Origin: Iodobacter fluviatilis
GTDB taxonomy: Bacteria; Pseudomonadota; Gammaproteobacteria; Burkholderiales; Chitinibacteraceae
Direction of reading: 5' to 3'
Length of the DNA: 64,000 nt
NCBI RefSeq assembly: GCF_004194535.1
Contig: NZ_CP025781.1
Location: 186,001-250,000 of the forward strand
Numbering within the stretch: the first letter of the stretch is position 1; each line of letters opens with the position of its first letter. The position numbers and the translations under genes are program-made. The notes beneath the pieces were generated by a model. That model was not told where the DNA came from, ran no database searches, and saw only the letters and a list, made by a program, of their open reading frames with translations. Positions 31,319 through 40,828 of the stretch are shown here, piece after piece.

Positions 31319-32281
31319 ATGCATATCACCCAAAGCCATGTCAGCCTATTGGCTGAGCATCATTTCTACTCAAACCAACAACAATCACTAAAAGTTAGCG
31401 TTAACCCACCAGATACCCCCTCATCTAGCTCCCAGGTAAGTCTTTCTGCCGCATCGCTCAAGCAATACAACCAACTCGATCAGCGCACCGCACTGATCAA
31501 AAGCTTATTAGAAAGCATGCTGGGTTATAAAATTAAATTTTGGGGCTTTGAGGAAGAAAGCAGTACCACCCCAAGTAACACCAGCAAGACAGATAGCCCC
31601 AACCCCGCTTCAGCTTTTTCGATTGAATCACAATTCACCTATAATGAAAGTGAAAGTACACAATTTAAAGCCACTGGCACAGTTAAAACCGCCGATGGGC
31701 GTGAAATTCAATTTTCAGCCGAGTTGTCTTTAAGCCGCAATTATCACTTAGCCCTCACAGAAGGAATTTACTCTGGCAATGTGGGCAAGCAAAAAAAAGA
31801 CCCACTGGTCCTTAATTACGCAGCGCCCGCCGCCACGCTTTCACAACAAAAATTTAGCTTCGATTTAGGCAGCAATGACAAGCCACAACCAATCAGCCTA
31901 CTCAAGCCAGGCAGTGCCTTTTTAGCCTTAGATCGCAATCACGATGGCAAAATCACACAAGGAAGCGAGTTATTTGGGACACAAAATGGAGATGGTTTTG
32001 CTGATTTAGCCAAGCTTGATGAAGACAAAAATGGCTGGATTGATGAGCACGATTCCATTTTTTCCCAACTCAAATTATGGGTAAAAGACGATGCTGGGCA
32101 CGATCAACTCATCAATTTAAACGAGCAAGGAATAGGCGCACTATTTCTTGGTAATGCCAAGGCCAATTTTGACTTAAATGATCAGCAGAATAATCAACAA
32201 GGCCAAATTCGTGCCTCAGGTTTATACCTAAGAGAAAACGGCACAGGGGGTAGCATGCAACAAATCGACCTCAATACCTAA
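31319..32281 (+). CDS. Hypothetical protein with EF-hand-like calcium loops
   Basis: A 320-aa protein with no signal peptide. Residues 1-110 are low in conserved features and Ser/Thr/Asn-rich (a TTPSNTSKTDSPN linker). The C-terminal half carries a LDRNHDGKITQGSELFG loop near 201-217 and a second, regular 12-residue EF loop, DEDKNGWIDEHD, near 236-247. This layout is seen in uncharacterised proteins of Vibrio, Pseudomonas and relatives. Function is unknown; calcium binding is likely. It stands 50 bp after radC. Confidence 0.75.
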   Translation: MHITQSHVSLLAEHHFYSNQQQSLKVSVNPPDTPSSSSQVSLSAASLKQYNQLDQRTALIKSLLESMLGYKIKFWGFEEESSTTPSNTSKTDSPNPASAFSIESQFTYNESESTQFKATGTVKTADGREIQFSAELSLSRNYHLALTEGIYSGNVGKQKKDPLVLNYAAPAATLSQQKFSFDLGSNDKPQPISLLKPGSAFLALDRNHDGKITQGSELFGTQNGDGFADLAKLDEDKNGWIDEHDSIFSQLKLWVKDDAGHDQLINLNEQGIGALFLGNAKANFDLNDQQNNQQGQIRASGLYLRENGTGGSMQQIDLNT

Positions 32282-32486
32282 GCCCCCACCGCCCCCATAT
32301 TTAGCCTACACCCGCCGCGCACACAGGCTCTTGGCTATCTCAATACAGCTCAAAAAAAATCTGTTGCGCCTTAGCCACAGCTCACCACTATTTACCTAAA
32401 TTCGATTGCGAGCCCAATAGCGAATAGCCTCTAATAAGGCAGGCATCGGCCTGCGACGCAATCATTCACACCAAGGAAGAAATGAT

Positions 32487-33691
32487 ATGACTTTTGCACG
32501 TTACAGCCTTATCGCGGCAGCCATTTTGACTTTAGGCGCCTGTGGCAAACAAGAAGCCCCTAAGGAAGTCGCCAGCCAAGCAGCAGCTGAAACAGCGAAG
32601 CCCACCACTAGCAGCGACGACGCCGTAAAAATCGCCCACTCTGCACCGCTTACTGGCAATAACGCCCACTTTGGTAAAGACAACGAAAATGGCACCCGCA
32701 TGGCCATTGACGAAATTAACGCCGAAGGCGGTGCTGATATTGGCGGCAAAAAAGTCAAATTTGAATTGGTTTCAGAAGATGATCAAGCCGATCCTAAAAC
32801 AGCCACTACCGTGGCTCAGCGCTTTGTCGATATGAAAGTGGCAGGAATTATTGGCCATATGAATTCTGGCACGACCATTCCCGCTTCCAAAATCTATGCT
32901 GACGCGGGCATCCCACAAATCTCCCCTTCTGCCACCGCTGTGGCTTATACCGCGCAAGGCTTTAAATCAGCATTTCGCGTAATGAGCAATGATGCACAGC
33001 AGGGCAAGGTATTGGGTGACTTTGCAGTTAAAAAGCTAGCCGCAAAAAAAGTAGCCATCATTGATGACCGCACCGCTTATGGCCAAGGCCTCGCTGATGA
33101 GTTTGAAAAAGCCGCCAAAGCCGCAGGCGCGGAAGTAGTAAAACGTGAATTCACCACCAACCAAGAAACCGACTTTAACGCTATTTTAACCAGCATTAAA
33201 GGTGCCAAACCTGATCTAGTGTTTTACGGGGGATGGATGCTCAAGCCGCCCCCCTTAAAAAACAAGCTAAAAAACTAGGTATTTCAGCCAAAATCATGGG
33301 TGGCGATGGCACACAAACCCCAGAGTTTATTAAATTAGCGGGCGCTGACTCTGAAGGTATGGTTTCTTCAAGCCCAGGCCAATCCAAAGAAAGCATGCCA
33401 GGTGGCGCGGAATTCTTAGCCAAATTTAAAGCTAAATTTGGTGTAGAAGTGAATCTATACGCTCCTTACAATTACGACGCCACCAAAGTAATGATTGAGG
33501 CTATGAAAAAAGCAGGCTCTACCGAGCCCGCCAAATACTTACCTGAATTGCAAAAAATTGAATACAAAGGCGTAACCGGCGTAATCAGTTTTGATGAAAA
33601 AGGCGATATTAAAAACGGCCCTATCACGGTCTATCAAGTTAAGGGCGGTAAGTGGGAAGTGATCGAAGTAGTGGCAGGCGAAGCTAAGTAA
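32487..33691 (+). pseudogene. Leucine-type (LivJ/LivK) binding lipoprotein gene with frameshift
   Basis: A branched-chain amino-acid-type ABC binding protein in two frames. The first part (32487 to about 33232) has a lipobox (LTLGACG) and VKIAHSAPLTGNNAHFGKDNENG. The second (from about 33233) continues in the next frame with MDAQAAPLKKQAKKLG to a normal end. Together they make one full-length protein of about 400 residues. The break is in a run of five G at 33228-33232; a sixth G would restore YGGMDAQAAP. This is a recent mutation or a sequencing error. No livHMGF genes are near. AAGGA precedes the start and a terminator follows. Confidence 0.88.
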
Positions 33692-33720
33692 CATTAACCG
33701 TTCATCTTGATGTCATCAAA

Positions 33721-33747
33721 AAAGGCGACCCTTACGTCGCCTTTTTT
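33721..33747 (+). terminator. Terminator after the liv-type gene
   Basis: AAAGGCGAC pairs with GTCGCCTTT, loop CCTTAC, followed by T's. 30 bp after the stop codon. Confidence 0.88.
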
Positions 33748-33859
33748 AAATGACAAAGCAATCGCGGTTTAAGTCTAAGCAGCTGCTAGCGAAGAACCTA
33801 GGCTTGTTCTAGGATGAAGACGGCATGAATATAAAATGCAGGGAATACGGGAGAGCGGC

Positions 33860-34687
33860 ATGAAACTTGAAGAAGTTTTCGAACAAACACACAAATTACC
33901 CACCATACCCAAAGTTGTGCAAGAACTTATTGATAGCTTTAGCAAAGATGATATTGATATCGAAACAATTGCAAAAAAAATTGCACTTGATCAAGTCATC
34001 ACCGCTAAAGTGCTACGTTTAGCCAATTCTGCGCACTTTGGCGCCTCTAGACAAATCGCTTCTGTCAACGATGCCGTTGTTGTGCTCGGCTTTAATACAG
34101 TACGTACTTTGGTAGTGGCCTCGGGTGTAACGGGTGCTTTCATTACCACGCCTGGCTTTGATCGCAAGCGATTTTGGAAACACAGCTTGCGCGTGGCAAC
34201 GCTGGCAAAATGGATTTCTAAATCTGCCAAATTTAATGGTGAGGTTGCATTTACCACTGGCATGATTCATAGCATTGGTGAAATGCTCATCCATATTGTG
34301 GCACCTGAGTTAGCTGCAAAAATCGATCAATATGTCGAAAATGGTGCGGCTGATCGCGTGGCACTAGAAACCAACAACATCGGTTTTGACTATGTCATGG
34401 TTGGCGAAGAACTGGCTAAGCGCTGGAATTTTCCAGTAGATATCCAGATGGCAGTGAAATACCAAAATATGCCCAATGCACAAGAACCACCCTCTAAATT
34501 AAGCCATGTGCTGCATATTGCCCTGCATATTGCCCACAAAGAAGCCGACATCAGCACCAATGAAGAGTGGATGGCAAGTTTACCGACGACATCCTTTGCC
34601 TACTTAGGCATAGATCAAGCCGCATTCAGCCTGCAGCTAGAAGAAATCAATGACCTTGGTTCTGGCATGGAAGAAATGATCACCTAA
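33860..34687 (+). CDS. HDOD domain protein
   Basis: A 275-aa cytoplasmic protein made of one HDOD domain, an HD-type fold without the phosphohydrolase His-Asp pair. The start LPTIPKVVQELIDSF, ITAKVLRLANSAHFG, SVNDAVVVLGFNTVRTLVV and FTTGMIHSIGEMLIH are typical. Such proteins act in signalling and often affect motility or biofilm. There is no attached GGDEF, EAL or receiver domain. GGGAGAG precedes ATG 33860; an earlier in-frame ATG at 33836 lacks a ribosome site. Confidence 0.88.
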   Translation: MKLEEVFEQTHKLPTIPKVVQELIDSFSKDDIDIETIAKKIALDQVITAKVLRLANSAHFGASRQIASVNDAVVVLGFNTVRTLVVASGVTGAFITTPGFDRKRFWKHSLRVATLAKWISKSAKFNGEVAFTTGMIHSIGEMLIHIVAPELAAKIDQYVENGAADRVALETNNIGFDYVMVGEELAKRWNFPVDIQMAVKYQNMPNAQEPPSKLSHVLHIALHIAHKEADISTNEEWMASLPTTSFAYLGIDQAAFSLQLEEINDLGSGMEEMIT

Positions 34688-34705
34688 TACGATCAATGAC
34701 ATAGA

Positions 34706-34747
34706 AGGCAATAAAAAACCGGCCACGTAGCCGGTTTTTTATTGCCT
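34706..34747 (+). terminator. Terminator after the HDOD gene
   Basis: A long palindrome, GGCAATAAAAAACCGGC and its complement around CACGTA, gives a G/C stem followed by TTTTTT. It can act in both directions. Confidence 0.9.
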
Positions 34748-34893
34748 TTAAGCAAAACTTAAACAAGCTATTCATGCCGTTTAAAATGCGGGAATAGCCT
34801 GATATTCAAATAAGAACCCAGCACTTAGTCTTGTCTTACCGAATGCGTTACGTCACAGAATCGGCAAACCACTCAATGCAGAGAGATCACAAT

Positions 34894-35640
34894 ATGTTCA
34901 GCAAAAAAAATATAATTCTATTGCTTGCCAGTGCAACACTCCTCTCAACGCAAGCCCACGCAGCCAAAGTTTACCAAGTTGCAACAGATGCTGCCTATGC
35001 CCCATTTGAATCTGTAAACGAAAAGAAAGAAATCGTTGGCTTTGATATGGACGTGATCAAGGCTGTAGCCTCAAAAGCAGGCATTGAAGTTAAACTGCAT
35101 AACACCCCTTGGGAAGGTATTTTTGCAACGCTTAGCTCTGGCGATCGTGATTTAGTCGCCTCTGCCGTAACCATTACGCCTGAGCGTAAACAAAGTATGG
35201 ATTTTTCTGATCCCTACTTTGAAGCAAAACAGCTCATCGCGGTTAGCAAGAAAAGTAGCATTACTAACTTTACAGCACTGAAAGATAAAAAAGTGGGTGT
35301 ACAAACGGGCACTACCGGTGACGAAATTGTACAAAAGCTGCTCGGCAAAACAAATCCAAATATCAAGCGCTTTGAATCTACCCCATTGGCGATTAAAGAG
35401 CTGCAAAATGGCGGTGTTGATGCTGTAGTCGCTGATAATGGCGTGGTGATTAACTTTATTGCTAATAATAAATCATCCAGCCTAAAAATCATTGATGATG
35501 CAACTTTCGCAAAAGAATATTACGGCTTTGCTGTAAAGAAGGGCAATAAAGAACTGATAGAAAAGCTAAATAAAGGAATCGCTGCCATTAAAGCCGATGG
35601 TACTTACGACAAAATCCACAAGAAGTACTTCGGAAACTGA
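34894..35640 (+). CDS. Periplasmic amino-acid-binding protein of an ABC transporter
   Basis: A 248-aa family-3 binding protein with signal peptide (LLSTQAHA-AKVYQVATD). The domain signatures are YAPFESVNEKKEIVGFDMDVIKAV, a Glu/Asp-rich first lobe, TITPERKQSMDFSDPY and VGVQTGTTGDEI. The pattern fits uptake of polar or basic amino acids (HisJ/ArtJ/GlnH group), but the exact substrate is open. ATG 34894 has GAGAGA before it and begins a proper signal peptide. The permease gene follows after 86 bp. Confidence 0.88.
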   Translation: MFSKKNIILLLASATLLSTQAHAAKVYQVATDAAYAPFESVNEKKEIVGFDMDVIKAVASKAGIEVKLHNTPWEGIFATLSSGDRDLVASAVTITPERKQSMDFSDPYFEAKQLIAVSKKSSITNFTALKDKKVGVQTGTTGDEIVQKLLGKTNPNIKRFESTPLAIKELQNGGVDAVVADNGVVINFIANNKSSSLKIIDDATFAKEYYGFAVKKGNKELIEKLNKGIAAIKADGTYDKIHKKYFGN

Positions 35641-35726
35641 GCTTAATCATTTAAAATCGGGCTTATATCTTTCAGAAGCGCAATCCTGCGGGCTTGCGCT
35701 TTTTTATTCTGCAATCTGAATATGGC

Positions 35727-36533
35727 ATGACAATGGACTTCCTAACATTCTGGCAACAGATGCAAACCACAGTTCCCCTTCTATCTAACTTTCAATTACA
35801 GATTGTTTGGGAATATCGCTCACTGTTTATCGATGGCATGCAAATGACCATTGGTATCACTCTTATTGCGGTGGTTTTTGGTACTTTAATCGGCCTATTT
35901 GCAGGAATGGCCCGCCTTGCTGATGTTAAACATGGAATCTGGAAATACCCAGTGCGCTTCCTTATTCGCTGGCCGTCATCCGCTTACGTCACATTTTTTC
36001 GAGGCACTCCCTTATTTGTGCAGATTTTACTCACCCACTTTGCCGTTATGCCAATGTTGGTCCATCCCTCAGATGGCTTACTTATTAGTGGAGATTTAGC
36101 CTCTACTTTGCGCCAAGATTACGGCGCATTTATGTCTGGCCTGGTAGCGCTAACCCTTAATGCTGGCGCCTATATCACCGAGATTTTCCGTGCGGGGATT
36201 CAGTCGATAGCCAAAGGTCAATTTGAGGCATCCCGCTCCTTAGGCATGAACTACTGGCAAACCATGCGCTTTGTGATTATCCCACAAGCCTTTAGACGCA
36301 TGTTGCCACCGCTAGGCAATGAAGCGATTATGCTACTTAAAGATAGCTCGCTGGTTTCCGCCATTGGCCTTGCTGAGCTGGCCTATGCAGCCCGAACCGT
36401 GGCTGGGGCCTACTCACGTTATTGGGAGCCATACCTGACCATTTCTTTCCTGTATTTAATCCTTACGTTACTTATGGCTGCAGGGGTCAATAAACTAGAG
36501 AAACACTTCCAAGCGAGCGGCGGCATTCATTAA
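35727..36533 (+). CDS. Amino-acid ABC transporter permease
   Basis: A 268-aa inner-membrane permease of the His/Glu/Gln/Arg type. Seen: GMQMTIGITLIAVVFGTLIG (first helix of the domain), YVTFFRGTPLFVQ, the coupling EAA loop with QFEASRSLGMNYWQTMRF, and PQAFRRMLPPLGNEAIMLLKDSS. About 20 extra residues, HPSDGLLISGDLASTLR, lie in a loop. The start is uncertain: ATG 35727 or 35733, neither with a good ribosome site. No ATPase gene follows; repeat A2 starts 3 bp after the stop. The ATPase must be elsewhere or was lost. Confidence 0.87.
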   Translation: MTMDFLTFWQQMQTTVPLLSNFQLQIVWEYRSLFIDGMQMTIGITLIAVVFGTLIGLFAGMARLADVKHGIWKYPVRFLIRWPSSAYVTFFRGTPLFVQILLTHFAVMPMLVHPSDGLLISGDLASTLRQDYGAFMSGLVALTLNAGAYITEIFRAGIQSIAKGQFEASRSLGMNYWQTMRFVIIPQAFRRMLPPLGNEAIMLLKDSSLVSAIGLAELAYAARTVAGAYSRYWEPYLTISFLYLILTLLMAAGVNKLEKHFQASGGIH

Positions 36534-36536
36534 GCC

Positions 36537-36701
36537 CTAGCAGCCTGTCGGACTTCGATCGTAGCGAGGGAAAGACCGGTTTGAGACAGATTTCGTGGGT
36601 TTTTGAGGCGAATAGCTGGCTATTCAACGAGAAAATGCCTGAAATATGGCCAAATCCGGCTTTTCCGTAGTAGATCAGTCTTAAGTCCGACAGACTGCTA
36701 G
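36537..36701. repeat. MITE-like repeat, family 1 subtype A (copy A2)
   Basis: A 165-bp copy with the same inverted ends, CTAGCAGCCTGTCGGAC and its complement (one mismatch, GACAGACTGCTAG), and the central GAATAGCTGGCTATTC palindrome. It lacks three bases (AAG) next to the left end compared with A1. It lies 3 bp downstream of the permease stop. Confidence 0.9.
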
Positions 36702-36775
36702 CCCAGCTACAAAAGGCTTTTCACACAGTGGAAGGCCTTTTGTACGTAAGCATGCTCAATACAGCTTGGGGGTTT

Positions 36776-38959
36776 TTAAAGCTCGATCGGATCCACATCC
36801 AAAATACAACGCACCTTGTTATTGCGCGTCTCCAGCATGGGCATAACCCGCTTCAGTGCATTCACCAAAGGGTGGCGTGTATCAGACATCACTAAGAGCT
36901 GCCAGCGCTCCATCCCCGCTTTGCGCTGCATGCTTGCTACGATGGGTTCAAACATTTGCACGCTGGGTGCATCGGCTAAAACGCTTTGTAGCTCGACAAG
37001 AAATGCCTTTGCCAAGGCTCCATCTTCCGCTTCAGCCCGTAACAGCGCATAGACAGCAAAGGGCGGCAGCTGCATACTGCGCCGCTCATCTAACTGGCTA
37101 TCGGCAAAGGCCGCATAATCCTGTGCCAAAAGTTGACTGTAAAAAGGATGATCGTGATAGCCGGTTTGAATCAACACTCGGCCTTGCGTGCCCGCCCGCC
37201 CCGCACGGCCAGCCACCTGCAAAAGCTGTGCATACATACGCTCTTCACCGCGAAAATCCACGCTAAACAGGCCCGCATCAGCATTAAGCACCACAACTAG
37301 ATTGAGCGATGGAAAATCATGCCCTTTTGCCATCATTTGCGTACCAACAAGTAAATTAGCCTCGCCCGCACTCACTTGGCGCAGCATTTCTTGCAAGCTG
37401 CCTTTACGTCGTGTGTTATCTCGATCAATACGTAGAATCTTGGCGTCTGGAAACAAGCCCTCTAGCGCCGCTTCTACCCGCTGCGTGCCTTGCCCTAGCG
37501 GGCGTAAGTCTTGATTACCGCAATCTGGGCAAGCAGCAGGAATCTGCTCTTCATAACCACAATGATGGCAACGCAAACGGCGCTCTTTTAAGTGCAACAC
37601 CAGCTTAGCTGAGCAGCGTTTGCACTCCCCCAACCAACCACATTCACCGCAAGACAATACCGGCGCATAGCCACGACGGTTAATAAACACCAGCACCTGC
37701 TGCCCCGATGCCAAATGATCCCGCATAATATTTAATGTGGCCTGATGCAGCCCTTCCACCGTTTTGGCTCGGTGCATCGGGATAATTTCAATTTTCGGAG
37801 GCATTGCCCCACCCACCGCGCGGTGTTGCAAGGTAATCAAGCGATAGCGCCCTTGGCGAGCATTATGCCAAGTCTCTAAGGCGGGAGTGGCCGAGCCGAG
37901 CACCACGGGCACCTGCCGTTGATGCGCACGATACACCGCCGCATCACGCGCCGAATAGCGCAGGCCTTCTTGCTGTTTAAACGAGCCATCGTGCTCCTCA
38001 TCCACCACAATCACGCCCAACCTTGGCATAGGGGTGAATACCGCAAGCCGCGTGCCCAGCACAATATGCGCCTCGCCACGGCTGGCTGAAAGCCAATTCA
38101 CCACCCGTTCTTTATCGCTTAAGCCACTATGCAAAGCCACGATGCGAGCAGTTGGAAAACGCGCTCTAAAGCGCGCCTCTAATTGTGGGGTTAAGTTGAT
38201 TTCAGGCACCAGCACCAATGCTTGGCAACTTTGCGCTAAGCAATGGGCAATCGCCTGCAAATAAACCTCAGTTTTGCCGCTACCGGTAATCCCAAACAGA
38301 AGGAAAGCAGCAAAGCCTGCAGTGTCCACAATCTGATCAATCGCAGCCTGTTGATCCTTATTGGCAAGTGCCGCCGCCAACGGCAGAGGAATCGCATCAG
38401 GCAAGGCGGCAGTAAAGCTTACCCAGCCCGCCTCCAACCATGTTTTTAACCACTTCATGGCGCTTGGCGATACTGCCGCTAGCTCGGCGCGCGCCATAGG
38501 CAGAGCCAGCATCTCGGCCAGCCGCCTTTGCAAAGGTGCGCGAGCCGATATATTAGCCAATAGCAGCCCTACATCGCTCGCTTGGTACACACCACTAGGC
38601 TCTGGGGAAATAAACACCTTAGCTTGGCGTAAAGCCACTGGCAAAGCCGTAGCAAGTACCTGCCCCAAGGGATGGCCGTAGTACTCAGCGCAAAACCGGC
38701 TCAGCGCCAACACATCGGCAGGCAAGGGTGGCATATCGTTAGGCAAGGCTGTGATTTCGCGAATTTTGCTGCGATCCAACTGAGTTGCGGACGATACGCC
38801 CAGCACCACGCCAGCCAAACTGCGTGGGCCAAAGGGCACAATCACCCTATCACCCACCATTGGCACAATCTCACTTGTAAAGCTATATTCAAAAAAACGT
38901 GTAAGCGGAACATCAAGAGCGACCGTTAAATAGCAACTATTCTTTAATATTCCGGTCAT
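36776..38959 (-). CDS. priA: Primosomal protein N' (replication-restart helicase PriA)
   Basis: A 727-aa 3'-to-5' DNA helicase that reloads the replisome at stalled forks. Seen: the N-terminal DNA-binding region (VALDVPLTRFFEYSF), Walker A GITGSGKTEVYLQ, the DEEH box (IVVDEEHDGSFKQ), and four CxxC-type zinc pairs (CGECGWLGECKRC and CHHCGY...CPDCGN), then helicase motifs V-VI (GTQMMAKGHDFPSL, QVAGRAGRAG). The length matches E. coli PriA. The ATG at 38959 (MTGILKNSCYLTVALD) is chosen over an upstream in-frame start. Confidence 0.96.
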   Translation of the reverse strand: MTGILKNSCYLTVALDVPLTRFFEYSFTSEIVPMVGDRVIVPFGPRSLAGVVLGVSSATQLDRSKIREITALPNDMPPLPADVLALSRFCAEYYGHPLGQVLATALPVALRQAKVFISPEPSGVYQASDVGLLLANISARAPLQRRLAEMLALPMARAELAAVSPSAMKWLKTWLEAGWVSFTAALPDAIPLPLAAALANKDQQAAIDQIVDTAGFAAFLLFGITGSGKTEVYLQAIAHCLAQSCQALVLVPEINLTPQLEARFRARFPTARIVALHSGLSDKERVVNWLSASRGEAHIVLGTRLAVFTPMPRLGVIVVDEEHDGSFKQQEGLRYSARDAAVYRAHQRQVPVVLGSATPALETWHNARQGRYRLITLQHRAVGGAMPPKIEIIPMHRAKTVEGLHQATLNIMRDHLASGQQVLVFINRRGYAPVLSCGECGWLGECKRCSAKLVLHLKERRLRCHHCGYEEQIPAACPDCGNQDLRPLGQGTQRVEAALEGLFPDAKILRIDRDNTRRKGSLQEMLRQVSAGEANLLVGTQMMAKGHDFPSLNLVVVLNADAGLFSVDFRGEERMYAQLLQVAGRAGRAGTQGRVLIQTGYHDHPFYSQLLAQDYAAFADSQLDERRSMQLPPFAVYALLRAEAEDGALAKAFLVELQSVLADAPSVQMFEPIVASMQRKAGMERWQLLVMSDTRHPLVNALKRVMPMLETRNNKVRCILDVDPIEL

Positions 38960-39003
38960 ACGTATCCTGCAAACATGAGCCAAACAAGACTACCCACAGA
39001 TTG

Positions 39004-39198
39004 TGTGGATAACTTTGTGGATTAACTGCGAATAAGTGGCAAAACCCCAATAGAATCGGGGATGTGCTTAGCTTGCCTATTTTTTGAACTTTAAATTAAT
39101 TCATTTAAAATCAATGACTTACAAAAACACACAACAATGAATTAATTTTTCTTTAACACTTGACAATCCGTACTTCTTAACCATTTTCGTGTGTATAA
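39004..39198. promoter_or_regulatory. DnaA-box-like cluster between priA and hemE
   Basis: TGTGGATAA at 39004-39012 is an exact DnaA box (reverse of TTATCCACA). TGTGGATTA at 39016-39024 and TGTGTATAA at 39190-39198 each differ by one base. The region is AT-rich. It could titrate DnaA or link priA expression to initiation. It is not a chromosome origin by context, since no dnaA or dnaN is near. Confidence 0.4.
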
Positions 39199-39250
39199 CT
39201 CAGGCTTATATCGATAAAATCAATACACAACACCGACATAAGCCCTTGAT

Positions 39251-40324
39251 TTATTTACTTATTCTATGATAGCTTCGTGAAAGCTTATGTACACTATTAA
39301 CTAATGTTGTCACATGTTCAGGATTAGTGAATTGTGAAATGCCGTGCCCTAAATTAAACACATGCCCTTCCCCAGCCCCAAAGCTCGCCAGCAAGCGATC
39401 GACCTCCAACTCAATCGCCTCTGGATTAGCAAACAACGCATTGGGATCAAAATTACCCTGCAAAGCAACCTTATTGCCGATACGACGACGTGCATCGGCC
39501 AAATCCACCGTCCAATCCAAGCCCACCGCATCGCAGCCACTGGTGGCGATATCTTCCAACCACAGGCCACCGCCCTTAGTAAACACAATCACCGGCACTT
39601 TACGGCCATCGTGCTCGCGCTTTAAGCCTGCAATCACCTGCTTCATATAGTTCAGCGAAAATTCCTGATACTTGCCATAGGCCAGCGCGCCACCCCAGGT
39701 ATCAAAAATTTGCACCGCTTGCGCACCGGCTTCAATTTGCGCATTTAAGTAATCAATCACGGTACGAGCATTCACATCCAAGATGTGATGCAAGAGATCT
39801 GGCCGATCATAAAGCATGGTTTTAACGCGGCTAAAGGTAGCAGACCCTGCGCCCTCGATCATATAGCAAGCCAAAGTAAACGGGCTGCCAGAAAAACCAA
39901 TCAAAGGCACGCTACCCTTTAAAGCTTTACGAATCGACGAAACGGCATCGGTAACGTAACGCAACTCAGTCCCCACATCTGGCACCGTCAGCGCCAAAAT
40001 ATCGCGCTCTTCCCGCAACGGGCGCTCAAACTTAGGGCCTTCACCTTCTGCAAAATATAGCCCCAAGCCCATTGCATCGGGCACGGTTAAAATATCGCTA
40101 AATAAAATCGCGGCATCTAGCGGATAGCGTTCAAGCGGCTGCAAGGTGACTTCAGTGGCTAACTCAGTATTTTTACACAGCTGTAAAAATGACCCCGCCA
40201 CTTTGCGAGTGGCACAGTACTCAGGCAAGTAACGCCCCGCTTGGCGCATCAGCCAAACAGGGGTGTATTCAACAGGCTCACGGCATAGCGCACGTAAGAA
40301 CGTATCGTTTTGTAATTGGCTCAT
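39251..40324 (-). CDS. hemE: Uroporphyrinogen decarboxylase
   Basis: A 357-aa cytoplasmic enzyme that decarboxylates uroporphyrinogen III to coproporphyrinogen III in haem synthesis. The signatures [15 protein letters not shown] (first catalytic Arg region), [36 protein letters not shown] and [16 protein letters not shown] are all present, and the length is normal. It lies upstream of priA on the same strand, with DnaA-like boxes in the gap. Confidence 0.96.
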   Translation of the reverse strand: MSQLQNDTFLRALCREPVEYTPVWLMRQAGRYLPEYCATRKVAGSFLQLCKNTELATEVTLQPLERYPLDAAILFSDILTVPDAMGLGLYFAEGEGPKFERPLREERDILALTVPDVGTELRYVTDAVSSIRKALKGSVPLIGFSGSPFTLACYMIEGAGSATFSRVKTMLYDRPDLLHHILDVNARTVIDYLNAQIEAGAQAVQIFDTWGGALAYGKYQEFSLNYMKQVIAGLKREHDGRKVPVIVFTKGGGLWLEDIATSGCDAVGLDWTVDLADARRRIGNKVALQGNFDPNALFANPEAIELEVDRLLASFGAGEGHVFNLGHGISQFTNPEHVTTLVNSVHKLSRSYHRISK

Positions 40325-40438
40325 TAAATTAGGCTTCCTTTAAAGCACAATAGCCCTCGCAGCCCATCAGGCGGCTAAGGCTATTTGCAGAAGAATAGGG
40401 CGGGCAAGGCCGCCCACAAGACACAAAAATACAAAGGC

Positions 40439-40828
40439 TTAAGGGCAAAGCTTTTGGGTATAGCCTTTTATGCCACGACGACAGCGCTGATCTTTTTGCT
40501 CTGCCGTAATCACCCACACAGAATCAACCACCGCCATTTTAAAGCGATAGCGCTCACTCGCCACGCTATCGTCCATCAAACCTTTCATTTCTACGCTTAG
40601 CTTGGTATGGGAAAAATCCTCCCCCTGCGAGCGCTGCTTAATATCCAAACCTTGATATTCAAACTGCCCAGCAGGGTTACTGATTTTATCTTTCAGATAA
40701 GCCAAAGCCACTTGCACCGGAGGCTGGCCTGCTTCACCTTTATAAACGACGGCAGCCGGCGCAGGTAGTGAAGCAGAAAACACTGTGCCACTACACAGTA
40801 ATAGAAGCAGTACTAACCATTTTTTCAT
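40439..40828 (-). CDS. Hypothetical secreted protein, 129 aa
   Basis: Not recognised. It has a clear signal peptide ([20 protein letters not shown], cut near FSA-SLP) and a small mature domain with two Cys near the C-terminus ([15 protein letters not shown]). Its ATG overlaps the glnS stop (ATGA), so it is co-translated with glnS. An ATG-like start four codons earlier is inside glnS. Its place, directly after a tRNA synthetase gene, says nothing on function. Confidence 0.78.
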   Translation of the reverse strand: MKKWLVLLLLLCSGTVFSASLPAPAAVVYKGEAGQPPVQVALAYLKDKISNPAGQFEYQGLDIKQRSQGEDFSHTKLSVEMKGLMDDSVASERYRFKMAVVDSVWVITAEQKDQRCRRGIKGYTQKLCP

